Assembly: GCA_903909375.1 (NCBI GenBank)
Contig: CAIVVM010000052.1
Span: 1-64,000, forward strand
DNA length: 64,000 bases
Direction: 5' to 3'
Source: an uncultured Alphaproteobacteria bacterium
GTDB taxonomy: Bacteria; Pseudomonadota; Alphaproteobacteria; Caulobacterales; Caulobacteraceae
Part shown: positions 1-8,187 of the stretch, one piece after another
Layout: every line of letters starts with the position of its first letter
Position numbering within the stretch: position 1 is the first letter of the stretch
The notes under the pieces: model-generated
Seen by the model: the letters and a program-made list of their open reading frames with translations, nothing else
Told to the model about the DNA's origin: nothing
Databases searched by the model: none
Position numbers and translations under genes: made by a program

Positions 1-141
1 GTAGGCCATCGCCTTCGCGCCACCCGCCTTCGCCAGCGTCATCGTAATCGCCGCCGTCAACGTCGTCTTCCCATGGTCAACGTGACCAATCGTTCCAATG
101 TTGCAATGCGGCTTGGTACGTTCGAATTTCTCTTTGGCCAT
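1..141 (-). CDS. tuf: Elongation factor Tu, N-terminal part (cut by window edge)
   Basis: Only the first 47 codons are in the window; the gene continues beyond base 1. The protein begins [14 protein letters not shown] and carries the G1 P-loop GHVDHGKT, characteristic of EF-Tu, the GTPase that delivers aminoacyl-tRNA to the ribosome. It lies about 40 bases downstream of tRNA-Gly and tRNA-Tyr on the same strand, the usual tRNA-tuf arrangement, so it is probably co-transcribed with them. Alphaproteobacteria often carry two tuf copies; which one this is cannot be told here. Confidence 0.95.
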   Translation of the reverse strand, partial: MAKEKFERTKPHCNIGTIGHVDHGKTTLTAAITMTLAKAGGAKAMAY

Positions 142-183
142 CGGGATCCTGCGGGCGTTGTGCGGTCAAGCGGTGAAAGACGT

Positions 184-257
184 TGGAGCGGGTAGCGGGA
201 ATCGAACCCGCATATTCAGCTTGGAAGGCTGCTGCACTACCATTGTGCTATACCCGC
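184..257 (-). tRNA. tRNA-Gly (TCC anticodon)
   Basis: On the minus strand a complete cloverleaf can be drawn: acceptor GCGGGTA pairing with TACCCGC, D arm, anticodon loop CTTCCAA with anticodon TCC, T arm with GGTTCGATTCC, and an encoded CCA at 184-186. It sits between tRNA-Tyr and tuf. Confidence 0.96.
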
Positions 258-310
258 CAGATAGGTTGGGCGTCGCCGCCCAAATCTCCTCAAGTTCAGG
301 CTCGAACGCG

Positions 311-397
311 TGGTGGGGGAAGTAGGACTCGAACCTACGAAGCCATTACAGCAGGGGATTTACAGTCCCCCCCCTTTGCCACTCGGGACATTCCCCC
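311..397 (-). tRNA. tRNA-Tyr (GTA anticodon)
   Basis: An 87-base class II tRNA on the minus strand with acceptor GGGGGAA / TTCCCCC, anticodon loop CTGTAAA (anticodon GTA), a long variable arm, T loop GGTTCGAGTCC and an encoded CCA at 311-313. It is the first gene of a tRNA-Tyr, tRNA-Gly, tuf transcription unit. Confidence 0.96.
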
Positions 398-524
398 AGC
401 GCGCGCGAGCCGTTCCGGGACCTTTGAGAAAAGGCTTCCGCCAAAGGACCCGAGGGGCTTAAAGCGGCCCGTCTCACAGTCCAGAAGCGGTCGCCCTTGC
501 GGGGGGTCCCAAATCGGAGCGCGT

Positions 525-553
525 CTTATAGTGGCCTCGAACTCCGAACGCAA
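525..553 (-). promoter_or_regulatory. Predicted sigma-70-type promoter of the tRNA-Tyr/tRNA-Gly/tuf unit
   Basis: On the minus strand TTGCGT (553-548) and TATAAG (530-525) are separated by 17 bases, a good housekeeping promoter. Transcription would start near 518 and run through a leader of about 120 bases into tRNA-Tyr. The promoter overlaps the first codons of rlmB on the other strand. It is inferred from motif and position only. Confidence 0.5.
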
Positions 554-1328
554 CGACGCCCGAAAGGGCCGGAAATTCCGGCCTCAGGGCCGCCCGGGCG
601 GGCGCCCGTCAGCCGCGTCAGATGACTGGATCTGGGGCTGGCACGCTGTGGAGGCGGCCCTTGCAAACCCGCATCGCGGCGAACCGCTGCACCTGCTGGC
701 CACACCCGAACGCACCAAACAGATCCGGGCGGCCTTCGGTCAGATCGCTGCACTGGAAACCGTGGACAATCACGCTGTCGGCCAGAAGCTGCCACAGGGC
801 GCCGTGCACCAGGGCGTGGCCCTGCGCCCTGCCCCGCTGGAGGACGTGGACCTCGCCGAGTTTGAGGCCCGGCCCGGCGCGGTGGTCCTGATGCTGGATC
901 AGGTCACCGACCCCCAGAACGTCGGCGCCATTCTGCGCTCTGCCGCCGCCTTCGGGGCGACCGGCGTGGTCCTTCAGGATCGCAACGCGCCCAAGCTCTC
1001 GGGCGCACTGGCCAAGGCCGCCGCCGGTGCGGTGGATCGGGTGCGGGTCGCACGCGTGGTCAATCTGTCGCGGGCGCTGGAGGAACTGGCCCAGGGCGGC
1101 TGGCGCGCAGTGGGACTGGATGGCGACGCAGAGCGGGGTTTGCACGAAGTGCTGGACGGCGCCGCCACCGTGCTGGTGCTGGGCTCGGAGGGCGATGGCA
1201 TCCGTCGACTCGTCGCCGAGCACTGCGACGACCTGGCCAGAATCAACATGCCCGGCGGCTTCGAGAGCCTGAACGTCTCGGCGGCCGCGGCGATCTCGCT
1301 CTATGAGGCGGCGCGACTGCGGCGCTAG
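531..1328 (+). CDS. rlmB: 23S rRNA (guanosine-2'-O)-methyltransferase, RlmB/TrmH family
   Basis: 265-residue SPOUT-class RNA 2'-O-ribose methyltransferase, expected to use S-adenosylmethionine and act on 23S rRNA. A basic N-terminus (about 1-25) precedes the substrate-binding domain, and the C-terminal SPOUT domain shows all three motifs: DPQNVGAILR near residue 127, LGSEGDGI near 218 and the FESLNVS knot segment near 244. A GTG at 531 is the only start that gives a family-like length; it has no clear Shine-Dalgarno and lies on top of the divergent tRNA promoter, so the exact start is uncertain. Another SPOUT methylase of the same superfamily is at 55934-56743. Confidence 0.88.
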   Translation: MASNSERNDARKGRKFRPQGRPGGRPSAASDDWIWGWHAVEAALANPHRGEPLHLLATPERTKQIRAAFGQIAALETVDNHAVGQKLPQGAVHQGVALRPAPLEDVDLAEFEARPGAVVLMLDQVTDPQNVGAILRSAAAFGATGVVLQDRNAPKLSGALAKAAAGAVDRVRVARVVNLSRALEELAQGGWRAVGLDGDAERGLHEVLDGAATVLVLGSEGDGIRRLVAEHCDDLARINMPGGFESLNVSAAAAISLYEAARLRR

Positions 1329-1425
1329 CGGCCTGATACAGCCAACCCCGGCGCGCCGCTCCTGTTTCGCCACGTGATCACCTCGATGGTTGCAGCCTTT
1401 CGCGCCGTGACGCATTGAATGGCTG

Positions 1426-2139
1426 ATGTTTGCAGATCTTCTGAGCCCCGCCGCCCTGTCCGCCCTGTTCCAGGTGCTGATGATCGACCTCGTTCTGGCC
1501 GGCGACAACGCGGTCGCAGTGGGCCTGGCGGCTGGTGGCCTGCCCGAAGCCCAGCGCAAGAAGGCGATTATCTGGGGTCTGGCCGCGGCGGTCATCATCC
1601 GGATCGGCTTTGCCCTCATAACGACCCAGCTGCTGGGGGTTATTGGCCTGCTATTCGCGGGCGGGGTGCTGTTGCTCTGGGTCTGCTGGAAGATGTGGCG
1701 CGAGCTGCACGAGCAGGGCGTTGCCGACGAAGTCGCCGCCGCCGCCGCGATGGACGACGACCCCACCACAGTTCCGCAGGTCAAACCCGCCAAATCCTTC
1801 CGCGCCGCCTTCACCCAGATCCTCATCGCCGACATTTCCATGTCGCTGGACAACGTGTTGGCGGTGGCCGGCGCCGCCCGCGAACACCCGGGGATCCTCG
1901 TGTTTGGCCTGCTGATGTCGATTGCATTGATGGGCGTGGCCGCAACCTGGATCGCAAACCTGCTGCATCGCTATCGCTGGATCGGCTTCGTTGGCCTGAT
2001 CATCGTGCTCTATGTAGCGCTGCACATGATGTGGCAGGGACATCAGCAGGTGGTCGACGATCTGGGCTATACCGCTGAGTACAATGCGGTGATGCCGGAC
2101 TTCCTGGACATCAAGCCCGCCGCGCCGGCCGCGCCCTAA
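1426..2139 (+). CDS. TerC family integral membrane protein (YjbE type)
   Basis: 237-residue polytopic membrane protein with about seven hydrophobic segments. It contains the two family signatures, DLVLAGDNAVAVGLAA near the N-terminus and its internal repeat DISMSLDNVLAVAGAA in the middle, each with conserved Asp and Asn in a membrane helix. TerC/YjbE proteins are linked to metal ion (especially manganese) homeostasis and tellurite resistance; the substrate here is not known. The central loop (about residues 95-125) is charged and Ala-rich. It stands alone between rlmB and the convergent DUF6285 gene; no yybP-ykoY manganese riboswitch was recognised upstream. Confidence 0.85.
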   Translation: MFADLLSPAALSALFQVLMIDLVLAGDNAVAVGLAAGGLPEAQRKKAIIWGLAAAVIIRIGFALITTQLLGVIGLLFAGGVLLLWVCWKMWRELHEQGVADEVAAAAAMDDDPTTVPQVKPAKSFRAAFTQILIADISMSLDNVLAVAGAAREHPGILVFGLLMSIALMGVAATWIANLLHRYRWIGFVGLIIVLYVALHMMWQGHQQVVDDLGYTAEYNAVMPDFLDIKPAAPAAP

Positions 2140-2175
2140 GCCAGCGCTGTACCGCGACCGCCCGGACCATAGGAC

Positions 2176-2535
2176 CTACAACGATCCCTCTGCCTTGTAG
2201 CCGGGCTGGTCTATGGCGATCTGGTTACGGGCCATCACGGTTAAGGCGGCCAGTAAGCCGGGCGTTTCCACGGTCAGTTCGCCGGATCGTATCCGCGCGC
2301 AGAGCTCTGTGTTCATTTCGGCGTGGTCGCCCGTCCGGTCCAGCACCTCAGCCATTAGCCGGACAGCCTCGGCCTCGGCGGCAGGACCCTGGGTGATCTC
2401 ACGGCCAATGGTGGCCATGGCGTTGGCGGCGACGCGGGCCAGGAAGGCGTTGCGGGGGTCAAGACTGGGCCGGATCTGCTCGATCCAGAGCGCCACAGAC
2501 TGAGCCAGTTCCTCGGTGCGGGGATGGGTGATCAC
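2176..2535 (-). CDS. DUF6285 domain-containing protein
   Basis: Small (119-residue), mostly helical soluble protein without signal peptide. Its GTG start overlaps the TGA stop of the upstream APH-type phosphotransferase, so the two are translationally coupled. A DUF6285 gene following an APH/ACAD10-like phosphotransferase and an acyl-CoA dehydrogenase is a recurring arrangement in proteobacteria, which suggests an accessory role in the same acyl-CoA pathway. No catalytic motif is visible. The family assignment comes from sequence character and neighbourhood, so is moderately sure. Confidence 0.7.
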   Translation of the reverse strand: MITHPRTEELAQSVALWIEQIRPSLDPRNAFLARVAANAMATIGREITQGPAAEAEAVRLMAEVLDRTGDHAEMNTELCARIRSGELTVETPGLLAALTVMARNQIAIDQPGYKAEGSL

Positions 2536-3527
2536 AGACCTTGCTCCAGCAGGACGACCAGATCGGCCTCGGTTTCGGAAACGCGTCGTCCGATCATCGG
2601 CCGCTCGACCGACTTCTCCGCGCCGTCGCGCCAGCTCAGATACATGGTCAGGCACATGACGCCCCAGCGCAGCGAGCCCAGCATCTGCCAGAATCGGACG
2701 CGACTGAGGTCTATGGAACGACCGCCCGCCGCCGCGTAGCCAGCCAGCAGGTCCGCATAGTCGCCGAAGCCGCCCACCGGGCGGTCGGGCCGCCCGAAGC
2801 GCCAGGAGTTGGTGCAGATCCAGCCCATGTCTTCGGCCGGATCACCGATGTGGGCCAACTCCCAGTCGAGGACAGCCGCTACGCCACGTTCGGGGTCGAA
2901 CATGATGTTGCCATTGCGGAAATCGCCGTGCAGCAAAACCGGTTCCACCGGCTCCGGCTGATGCTTGCGCAGGTACTGGAAAGCCAGTTCCAGGATCGGC
3001 CGCTCGGCGCCGGTCGCGCGATAGACCTCCTCGTAGCGGTCCAGTTCGAGCGCGGCGTCGACCGTCTTGAGCTTCAGGCCCGGCGGCGGGGGCGTGGCGT
3101 GGATCGGCGCCAGTGCGGCGCCGCACTGCCGCGCCAACGCCGGGCGGATAGCGTCGAAGCGCACATCACTGGTGATCCGCTTGCCGAGGGTTTCGCCATC
3201 GACCCGCACCATCACATAGGCCTCGCCCAGCCCATCGGCCTCATCACAGAGGTGGCGAACCTGGGGGACGACGGCGCCGTTGGCGCCCGTCGCTCGGATC
3301 AGGGCGGCCTCGGTCGCAAGGCTGATGGAACGCGCAGTCTCCTCGTCGAACGGCGCACTGCGGCGGCGCAGGATGAGACGCTCCGGCCCGTCCCGTCCCT
3401 CGAACCCGAAGGCCCAGGTTTCCATGCTGGCGCCACCCGAAAGCCGCTGGGCCTCGGTGAGCGTGGCGCCCTCCCCGCCCAATCGCTGGGTCAGGCGCTC
3501 CAACTGTGCGCGAACATCCAATTCCAT
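2532..3527 (-). CDS. Phosphotransferase family protein (APH / ACAD10 kinase-like)
   Basis: 331-residue aminoglycoside phosphotransferase-fold kinase. The catalytic loop HGDFRNGN is at 200-207 and the metal-binding DWE at 221-223; the lysine-region substitute LILRRR is near 51-56. Homologues fused to or next to acyl-CoA dehydrogenases (as in eukaryotic ACAD10/11) phosphorylate 4-hydroxyacyl-CoAs so that the dehydrogenase partner can process them. Here it is divergent from an acyl-CoA dehydrogenase 111 bases away and followed by a coupled DUF6285 gene, so a role in hydroxyacyl-CoA catabolism is more likely than antibiotic resistance. The substrate is inferred, not shown. Confidence 0.85.
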   Translation of the reverse strand: MELDVRAQLERLTQRLGGEGATLTEAQRLSGGASMETWAFGFEGRDGPERLILRRRSAPFDEETARSISLATEAALIRATGANGAVVPQVRHLCDEADGLGEAYVMVRVDGETLGKRITSDVRFDAIRPALARQCGAALAPIHATPPPPGLKLKTVDAALELDRYEEVYRATGAERPILELAFQYLRKHQPEPVEPVLLHGDFRNGNIMFDPERGVAAVLDWELAHIGDPAEDMGWICTNSWRFGRPDRPVGGFGDYADLLAGYAAAGGRSIDLSRVRFWQMLGSLRWGVMCLTMYLSWRDGAEKSVERPMIGRRVSETEADLVVLLEQGL

Positions 3528-3638
3528 GACCCGACGGAACCTCTGGCTAGGTCTATTCTTGAAATGATCTGGCGGGCGAATGGTCGGCTTGTAAACGCCT
3601 CCCCAACGTCAAGTCCGCCCCTGCAAGAGGAATACGCC

Positions 3639-4988
3639 ATGGACTTCGACCTGCCCAAGGACCTCGTGGACTATCTGGCCGTACTGGACCAGTTCATCGA
3701 GGACAAGATCAAGCCGCTGCAGGCGCAGGACGACAACGAGCGGTTCTTCGACCACCGCCGCGAGCATGCCCGTACCGACTGGGACAACCAGGGCCTGCCC
3801 CGCAAGGATTGGGAAGAGCTGCTGGCCAAGGCGCGCAAGCTGGCCGACGAGGCTGGACACCTGCGCTACGCCTGGCCCCCGGAGATGGGCGGCAAGGGCG
3901 GCACCCAGCTGGCCATGGCGGTGATCCGCGAGCATCTGGCCGCCAAGGGGCTGGGCCTGTTCAACGACCTGCAGACCGAACACTCGATCGTCGGCAACAA
4001 CCCCTTCATCCTGATGTTCAAGGAGTTCGCCACCAACGCCCAGTACGAACGCGACGCCGACAAGCTGCTGGGCGGAAAGATGCGCACGGGCTTTGGCCTG
4101 ACCGAGCCCAACCACGGCTCGGACGCCACCTTCATGGAAACCACCGGCGTCCCGCACGAAAAGGACGGCAAGCCCGGCTGGCTGATCAACGGTGAAAAAA
4201 TGTGGACGACGGGCATGCACGTCGCCACCCACGTGATGGTCTTCGCCCGCACGTCCGGCAAGGACGGCGACGCCACGGGCATCACCTGCTTCATCGTGCC
4301 CGCCGACACCCCCGGCGTGAAGATCGAAGAGTACATGTGGACGTTCAACATGCCCACGGACCATCCACGGGTCAGCTTCACCAACGTCTGGATCCCGGAG
4401 GACAGCTACTGGGGCCAGATCGACCGGGGGCTGGGACTGGGCCAGAGCTTCGTCCACCAGAACCGTATCCGCCAGGCGGCCTCATCGCTGGGCGCGGCGC
4501 AGTTCTGCATCAATGAGGCGGTCAAGTACGCGCGCAGGCGCAAGCCATTCGGCAAACCCCTGTCCGACAACCAGGCTATCCAGTGGCCGCTGGTGGAACT
4601 CCAGACCCAGTGCGAGATGCTGCGCCTGCTGATCCGCAAGACCGCCTGGCAGATGGACAAGATGGATCACAAGGAGATCGAGCGCACGATCTCCGACAAG
4701 GTTTCGATGTGTAACTACTGGGGTAACCGGCTGGTCTGCGAGGCCTCGGACAGGGCCATGCAGGTGCATGGCGGCATGGGATATTCCCGCCACACGCCCT
4801 TCGAGCACATCTATCGCCACCACCGCCGCTACCGGATCACCGAGGGTTCGGAAGAGATCCAGATCCGGAAGGTGGCCGCCTATCTGTTCGGCTATCTCGG
4901 GCCCAAGCGGGAAGAGTTCAAGGCGCTGAACGACGCGGAAAAGGCGGCTAAACGGGAATACGTCCAGCCGATCCCGCCCAGACCCTGA
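3639..4988 (+). CDS. Acyl-CoA dehydrogenase (long, ACAD10/11-like)
   Basis: 449-residue FAD-dependent acyl-CoA dehydrogenase. A family-type N-terminal helical domain is followed by the middle beta domain with FGLTEPNHGSDAT (flavin/substrate segment) and the C-terminal helical domain ending in RITEGSEEIQ, the region of the catalytic glutamate. The length fits ACAD10/11-type enzymes better than the usual 380 residues. ATG 3639 is preceded by AGAGGA at a good distance; an upstream in-frame extension runs antisense to the divergent kinase and was discarded. It probably acts together with the kinase at 2532-3527. Confidence 0.93.
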   Translation: MDFDLPKDLVDYLAVLDQFIEDKIKPLQAQDDNERFFDHRREHARTDWDNQGLPRKDWEELLAKARKLADEAGHLRYAWPPEMGGKGGTQLAMAVIREHLAAKGLGLFNDLQTEHSIVGNNPFILMFKEFATNAQYERDADKLLGGKMRTGFGLTEPNHGSDATFMETTGVPHEKDGKPGWLINGEKMWTTGMHVATHVMVFARTSGKDGDATGITCFIVPADTPGVKIEEYMWTFNMPTDHPRVSFTNVWIPEDSYWGQIDRGLGLGQSFVHQNRIRQAASSLGAAQFCINEAVKYARRRKPFGKPLSDNQAIQWPLVELQTQCEMLRLLIRKTAWQMDKMDHKEIERTISDKVSMCNYWGNRLVCEASDRAMQVHGGMGYSRHTPFEHIYRHHRRYRITEGSEEIQIRKVAAYLFGYLGPKREEFKALNDAEKAAKREYVQPIPPRP

Positions 4989-5028
4989 ACCTAACCTTCC
5001 CTGCGAAGAGCTGGGGGTGGAGGGGGCC

Positions 5029-6444
5029 TCAGGCCGCGGCTTCTCTCTCGCCGTACAACGCGTCGAATACCGGCGGCAGGCTGTCGGGCAATCCCAGCAG
5101 CGGTCCGGACGACAGCAGGAGCACCACCTCGTCGCCCTTCAACCGGCTGAGTGCTGCGATGGCGGCGTCAGCCGTTTCGACGCCGTCCACAGGGATGCCC
5201 GTGGCGGCGACGCGGGCGAGAATTTCGGTAAAGCTGGACTGATGGTGACTGGTCTCGCCGTGGTGGGGCGGCGGGACGATCAGGACGCGGGCGGCGCCGC
5301 CGAAGACGGTGTCGTACCAGTGCAGCGCGTCGCGCGAGCGCCAGGAGAAGGTGTGGGGCTCAAACACCACCGTCAGCGGCCGCTCGGGATAGTGCAGCAG
5401 CATGGCCTCGATGGCCGAGCGCGCCTTTTCGTAGGATGAACCGAAGCCCTCGATCACCGGCACGGTCGAGCGGGTTGTCAGGCGGTCGAGGCGACGGCGA
5501 ATGCCAGTGAAGCTGGCCACGGCGCGGGTCAGGGCCGCCTCGCTCACCAGCCCGCGCTCCAGCAGATAGCCGCAGACGCCGACGATGTTCTCGATGTTGT
5601 GGGCGCCCAGCAGGGTGGTGGTCAGCGCCACGCGCCGCCCGTCCCGGTCCACGAGGATAAAGCGCGAGACATCGCCGAACTCGACGCCCTTGGCATGCCA
5701 ACCGTCGCAGGGGTCGGTGTCGTACCAGACGATCCGGCAGGCCGCCTCGCCGGCGATGGCGCGGATCGGGTCGCTGGCGCGGACCATCAGCAGGCCGTCC
5801 GCCGGGATCAGACGCAGCAGATCGCGAAACGGCGCCTCGTATTCGGCGAAGGTGGGAAACACGTTCACGTGGTCGTGAACCAGCGAGGTCAGCAGCACAT
5901 CGCGCGGATGGTAGAGCACGAACTTCGAACGCCGGTCGGTGGGCCCGACGATGTATTCATCGCCCTCCAGCACGACCTCGGCGGCGGCGCCCCAGTGCCC
6001 GGTATCGGGCAACGAAGGGGAAATGGCGCCGATCATCCAGCCCGCATCGACGCCCGCCTCGCGCAGGATGTGGGCCATCAGGGCCGAGCATGTGGACTTG
6101 CCGAAGGAGCCGGCTACCACGGTGTTCTGGCGGGTTGCGGTTGCCTCGCCCACCAGTTCCGGAAAGGTGGTGATGCGGATACCACGCCGCCGGGCCGCCT
6201 GGACCTCGACATTGGACTCGCCGCCCAGCTTGGCGCTGGCGCCCAGCACCAGCAGATCCAGGTCGTCGTCCAGATTCGCCGGATCGAAAGCCCAGCTGAT
6301 TCGGAAGCCCAGACCCTCCACATAGGTCGACATGGGCGGGAAAACGTCGGCGTCGGACCCGCTGACGGTGTGACCGGCTTCGCGCATCATCAGCGCCGCA
6401 GCCGCCATGCCCGCGCCCGCTATGCCGGTGAAATGGATGCGCAT
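5029..6444 (-). CDS. mpl: UDP-N-acetylmuramate:L-alanyl-gamma-D-glutamyl-meso-diaminopimelate ligase
   Basis: 471-residue Mur-ligase-family enzyme of cell-wall recycling: it joins the tripeptide recovered from old peptidoglycan to UDP-MurNAc, using ATP, in the cytoplasm. It begins [13 protein letters not shown], the Mpl N-terminal UDP-binding Rossmann motif, and has the ATP-binding loop GSFGKST at 112-118. Length is that of Mpl. The recycling glucosaminidase NagZ is also in this window (47160-48179), so the recycling route is represented twice. A CtrA-type box lies 76 bases upstream of its start. Confidence 0.92.
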   Translation of the reverse strand: MRIHFTGIAGAGMAAAALMMREAGHTVSGSDADVFPPMSTYVEGLGFRISWAFDPANLDDDLDLLVLGASAKLGGESNVEVQAARRRGIRITTFPELVGEATATRQNTVVAGSFGKSTCSALMAHILREAGVDAGWMIGAISPSLPDTGHWGAAAEVVLEGDEYIVGPTDRRSKFVLYHPRDVLLTSLVHDHVNVFPTFAEYEAPFRDLLRLIPADGLLMVRASDPIRAIAGEAACRIVWYDTDPCDGWHAKGVEFGDVSRFILVDRDGRRVALTTTLLGAHNIENIVGVCGYLLERGLVSEAALTRAVASFTGIRRRLDRLTTRSTVPVIEGFGSSYEKARSAIEAMLLHYPERPLTVVFEPHTFSWRSRDALHWYDTVFGGAARVLIVPPPHHGETSHHQSSFTEILARVAATGIPVDGVETADAAIAALSRLKGDEVVLLLSSGPLLGLPDSLPPVFDALYGEREAAA

Positions 6445-6519
6445 GCCGCCAGCTCCTAAGCGATCTCAGGGCTGTTGATCGACCGATCCGCCCCGCGCGT
6501 CCAGAGCCGGCGACCAGTG

Positions 6520-6534
6520 TTAACCCGCCCTTAA
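6520..6534. promoter_or_regulatory. Perfect CtrA-type box (TTAA-N7-TTAA)
   Basis: TTAA at 6520-6523, seven bases CCCGCCC, then TTAA at 6531-6534: an exact match to the binding consensus of CtrA, the cell-cycle response regulator of Caulobacterales. It lies between the start of mpl (minus strand, 76 bases away) and a short plus-strand unit ending in an intrinsic terminator at 6625, and could act on either. The match is seen; function is inferred. Confidence 0.55.
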
Positions 6535-6554
6535 TCATGAAAGCTGAGTCTGCC

Positions 6555-6625
6555 TCGGTCTTCTGTGAAGACACCCATCATCACCAACTTGATTTTGGCC
6601 CGGCGTTCGCGTCGGGCTCTTTTTT
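6555..6625 (+). ncRNA. Candidate small RNA with two hairpins
   Basis: After the CtrA-type box, a perfect 6-bp hairpin (GTCTTC, loop TGT, GAAGAC; 6558-6572) is followed by a pyrimidine/adenine-rich single-stranded stretch and a strong terminator hairpin (6598-6625). No gene precedes the terminator on this strand: mpl is transcribed the other way and tRNA-Asn begins later with its own promoter. A small RNA of about 70-90 bases would explain the terminator. The 5' end is a guess from the CtrA box position. A 47-codon ORF from 6537 runs through the terminator and is not credible. Confidence 0.4.
6598..6625 (+). terminator. Rho-independent terminator with UUCG tetraloop
   Basis: Stem GCCCGGCG / CGTCGGGC (8 bp with one G-T pair) closed by a TTCG loop and followed by TCTTTTTT. 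It is plus-strand oriented and has no annotated protein gene to terminate. Confidence 0.75.
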
Positions 6626-6652
6626 GAGAGTGCAAACAGGCCATGCGACGGC

Positions 6653-6680
6653 TTGCGCGCTCCGGCGCGGCAGCGTATAG
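6653..6680 (+). promoter_or_regulatory. Predicted promoter of tRNA-Asn
   Basis: TTGCGC at 6653-6658 and GTATAG at 6675-6680 with 16 bases between them, ending 21 bases before the tRNA. Similar -35 and -10 to the tRNA-Tyr promoter at 525-553. Confidence 0.45.
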
Positions 6681-6701
6681 CCCCGCCCCTCGACGGCCTG
6701 A

Positions 6702-6777
6702 TCCCGGATAGCTCAGCTGGTAGAGCAGTCGGCTGTTAACCGACTTGTCGCAGGTTCGAGTCCTGCTCCGGGAGCCA
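6702..6777 (+). tRNA. tRNA-Asn (GTT anticodon)
   Basis: 76 bases including encoded CCA. Acceptor TCCCGGA / TCCGGGA, D arm GCTC-AGCTGGTA-GAGC, anticodon loop CTGTTAA with anticodon GTT, T arm with GGTTCGAGTCC. Stand-alone gene. Confidence 0.97.
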
Positions 6778-6909
6778 TCGAGACCATTCCGATCATGTGG
6801 AATGCACCGTCCTGCCAGGGTCCCGCCAGCTTGCGGCCGGGCGTCGTCAGATTGCTAACCTTCGCGCCACATACTCCAGGGAGATTCGCCCCCCCCTGCT
6901 TCGGCGCCC

Positions 6910-7488
6910 ATGACCACAGAAGATCTCATCGCAACCTACGGTCCGCTGGCGATCCTCATCGGCGCAGCCTTTGAGGGCCAGACCGCCGTGATCATCGGTG
7001 GCGCCCTGTCGCGCGAGAATATCATCCCCGTCTGGGTGGTGTTCACCACTGGCGCCTTGGGATCGGGGGTGCTGGATCACCTGCTGTTCGTGCTGGGGCG
7101 CAGCTTTCGCCAGACCGGTTTCGTACAGAAGACCATCGCGCGCCCCACGTTCGCCAGGGCGCTGGGGATGATCGAGCGCTATCCGAACAGCTTCATCCTG
7201 GGCTTCCGGTTCTTTTACGGACTGCGAGCGGCCGGGCCAGTGGCGCTCGGGATCTCCAGTGTTTCGTCACTGCGATTCGGGATCCTCAACGCCCTGGGCT
7301 CGTGCATCTGGTCCGCAATCTTCGTCGCGCTGGGCTATCTGTTCGGCGCGCTGGCGATGACATTCCTTGAGCGGTTCGCCCCCGACAAAAGCCCGATCAT
7401 CTTTGTTGTTGTGGGTGTTCTGGCGATCGCTGGTCTGGCGATCTGGCGGTGGCGAGCCAAGCGGCGGCGCCCGCTTGACCCGACCTGA
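6910..7488 (+). CDS. DedA family (VTT/SNARE-associated) membrane protein
   Basis: 192-residue integral membrane protein with an N-terminal re-entrant/hydrophobic segment, the family glycine-arginine segment FILGFRFFYGLRAAGPVALG in the middle and a strongly hydrophobic C-terminal helix followed by a positively charged tail. DedA proteins are inner-membrane lipid carriers/scramblases (undecaprenyl phosphate or phospholipid recycling). The conserved F-x-R-x-x-x-x-R pattern is present; the early acidic residue is in FEGQ (about residue 23). It starts ATGACCACAG, 132 bases after tRNA-Asn, with the glyoxalase gene convergent 20 bases downstream. Confidence 0.8.
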   Translation: MTTEDLIATYGPLAILIGAAFEGQTAVIIGGALSRENIIPVWVVFTTGALGSGVLDHLLFVLGRSFRQTGFVQKTIARPTFARALGMIERYPNSFILGFRFFYGLRAAGPVALGISSVSSLRFGILNALGSCIWSAIFVALGYLFGALAMTFLERFAPDKSPIIFVVVGVLAIAGLAIWRWRAKRRRPLDPT

Positions 7489-7508
7489 TCGGAGGCTCTC
7501 GGGCGCGC

Positions 7509-7949
7509 CTACCAGACCCCGACGTTGGGCATCGAGGCCCATGGCTCGGCAGGCGCCAGCGCCGGACCGGCCTGAAGCAACTCCACCGACACATTGTCCG
7601 GAGAGCGGATGAACGCCATGCGGCCATCCCGGGGTGGTCGATTGATCACAACGCCGCCATCACTCAATTTCTGGCAAGCGGCATAGATATCGTCCACCGC
7701 ATAGGCCAGGTGACCGAAATTGCGGCCGCCCTCATAGACTTCCGGATCCCAGTTCCAGGTGAGTTCGACCATGGGCGCCTGACCCTTGCGCGCCGCCTCC
7801 TCGTCGGCAGGCGCGCAGAGAAACACCAGCGTGAACCGGCCCATGGGGTTCTCGTTTCTGGAAACTTCCTTAAGGCCCAGCTTGTCACAATAGAAGCCAA
7901 GCGAGGCGTCGAGGTCGGTCACGCGGACCATGGTATGAAGGTATCGCAC
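7509..7949 (-). CDS. gloA: Lactoylglutathione lyase (glyoxalase I)
   Basis: 146-residue single-domain vicinal-oxygen-chelate enzyme that isomerises the methylglyoxal-glutathione hemithioacetal to S-lactoylglutathione. It begins VRYLHTMVRVTDLDASLGFY, the classic glyoxalase I start with the metal-ligand His5, and continues with HLAYAVDDI (second ligand His) and SVELLQ (C-terminal ligand Glu). GTG at 7947-7949 was chosen because it gives the standard N-terminus; the longer open frame upstream adds unrelated sequence. Confidence 0.9.
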   Translation of the reverse strand: MRYLHTMVRVTDLDASLGFYCDKLGLKEVSRNENPMGRFTLVFLCAPADEEAARKGQAPMVELTWNWDPEVYEGGRNFGHLAYAVDDIYAACQKLSDGGVVINRPPRDGRMAFIRSPDNVSVELLQAGPALAPAEPWASMPNVGVW

Positions 7950-8187
7950 TGGTGTTTCCGTTCCTTGATTTGCTGGACATCGGGTGCGCAACTCGCGCAA
8001 TTCGAAACCAAAATTAACGTCACAATCATGAGATGCGGCGATTGAGAGCTGCAAGTCGTCCTTTTGGTCGTAATTTCATTTGCTGTCAGGTTGGCGCGGC
8101 ATCACAAGGACAGCAAGTCGCCGCGAAAAGGCGAACCATCGTGAAGACCATCGTCGCACGGCGGACAGGGGCTGGGGATCGAGTTTC

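Noticed and set aside
2541..3638. N-terminal extension of the acyl-CoA dehydrogenase frame
   Set aside because: It runs antisense through the phosphotransferase; the ATG at 3639 has a good ribosome binding site and the right N-terminus.
6537..6680. 47-codon ORF with His-His-His, considered as a histidine-operon leader peptide
   Set aside because: It reads through the terminator stem, no his genes follow, and tRNA-Asn has its own promoter.
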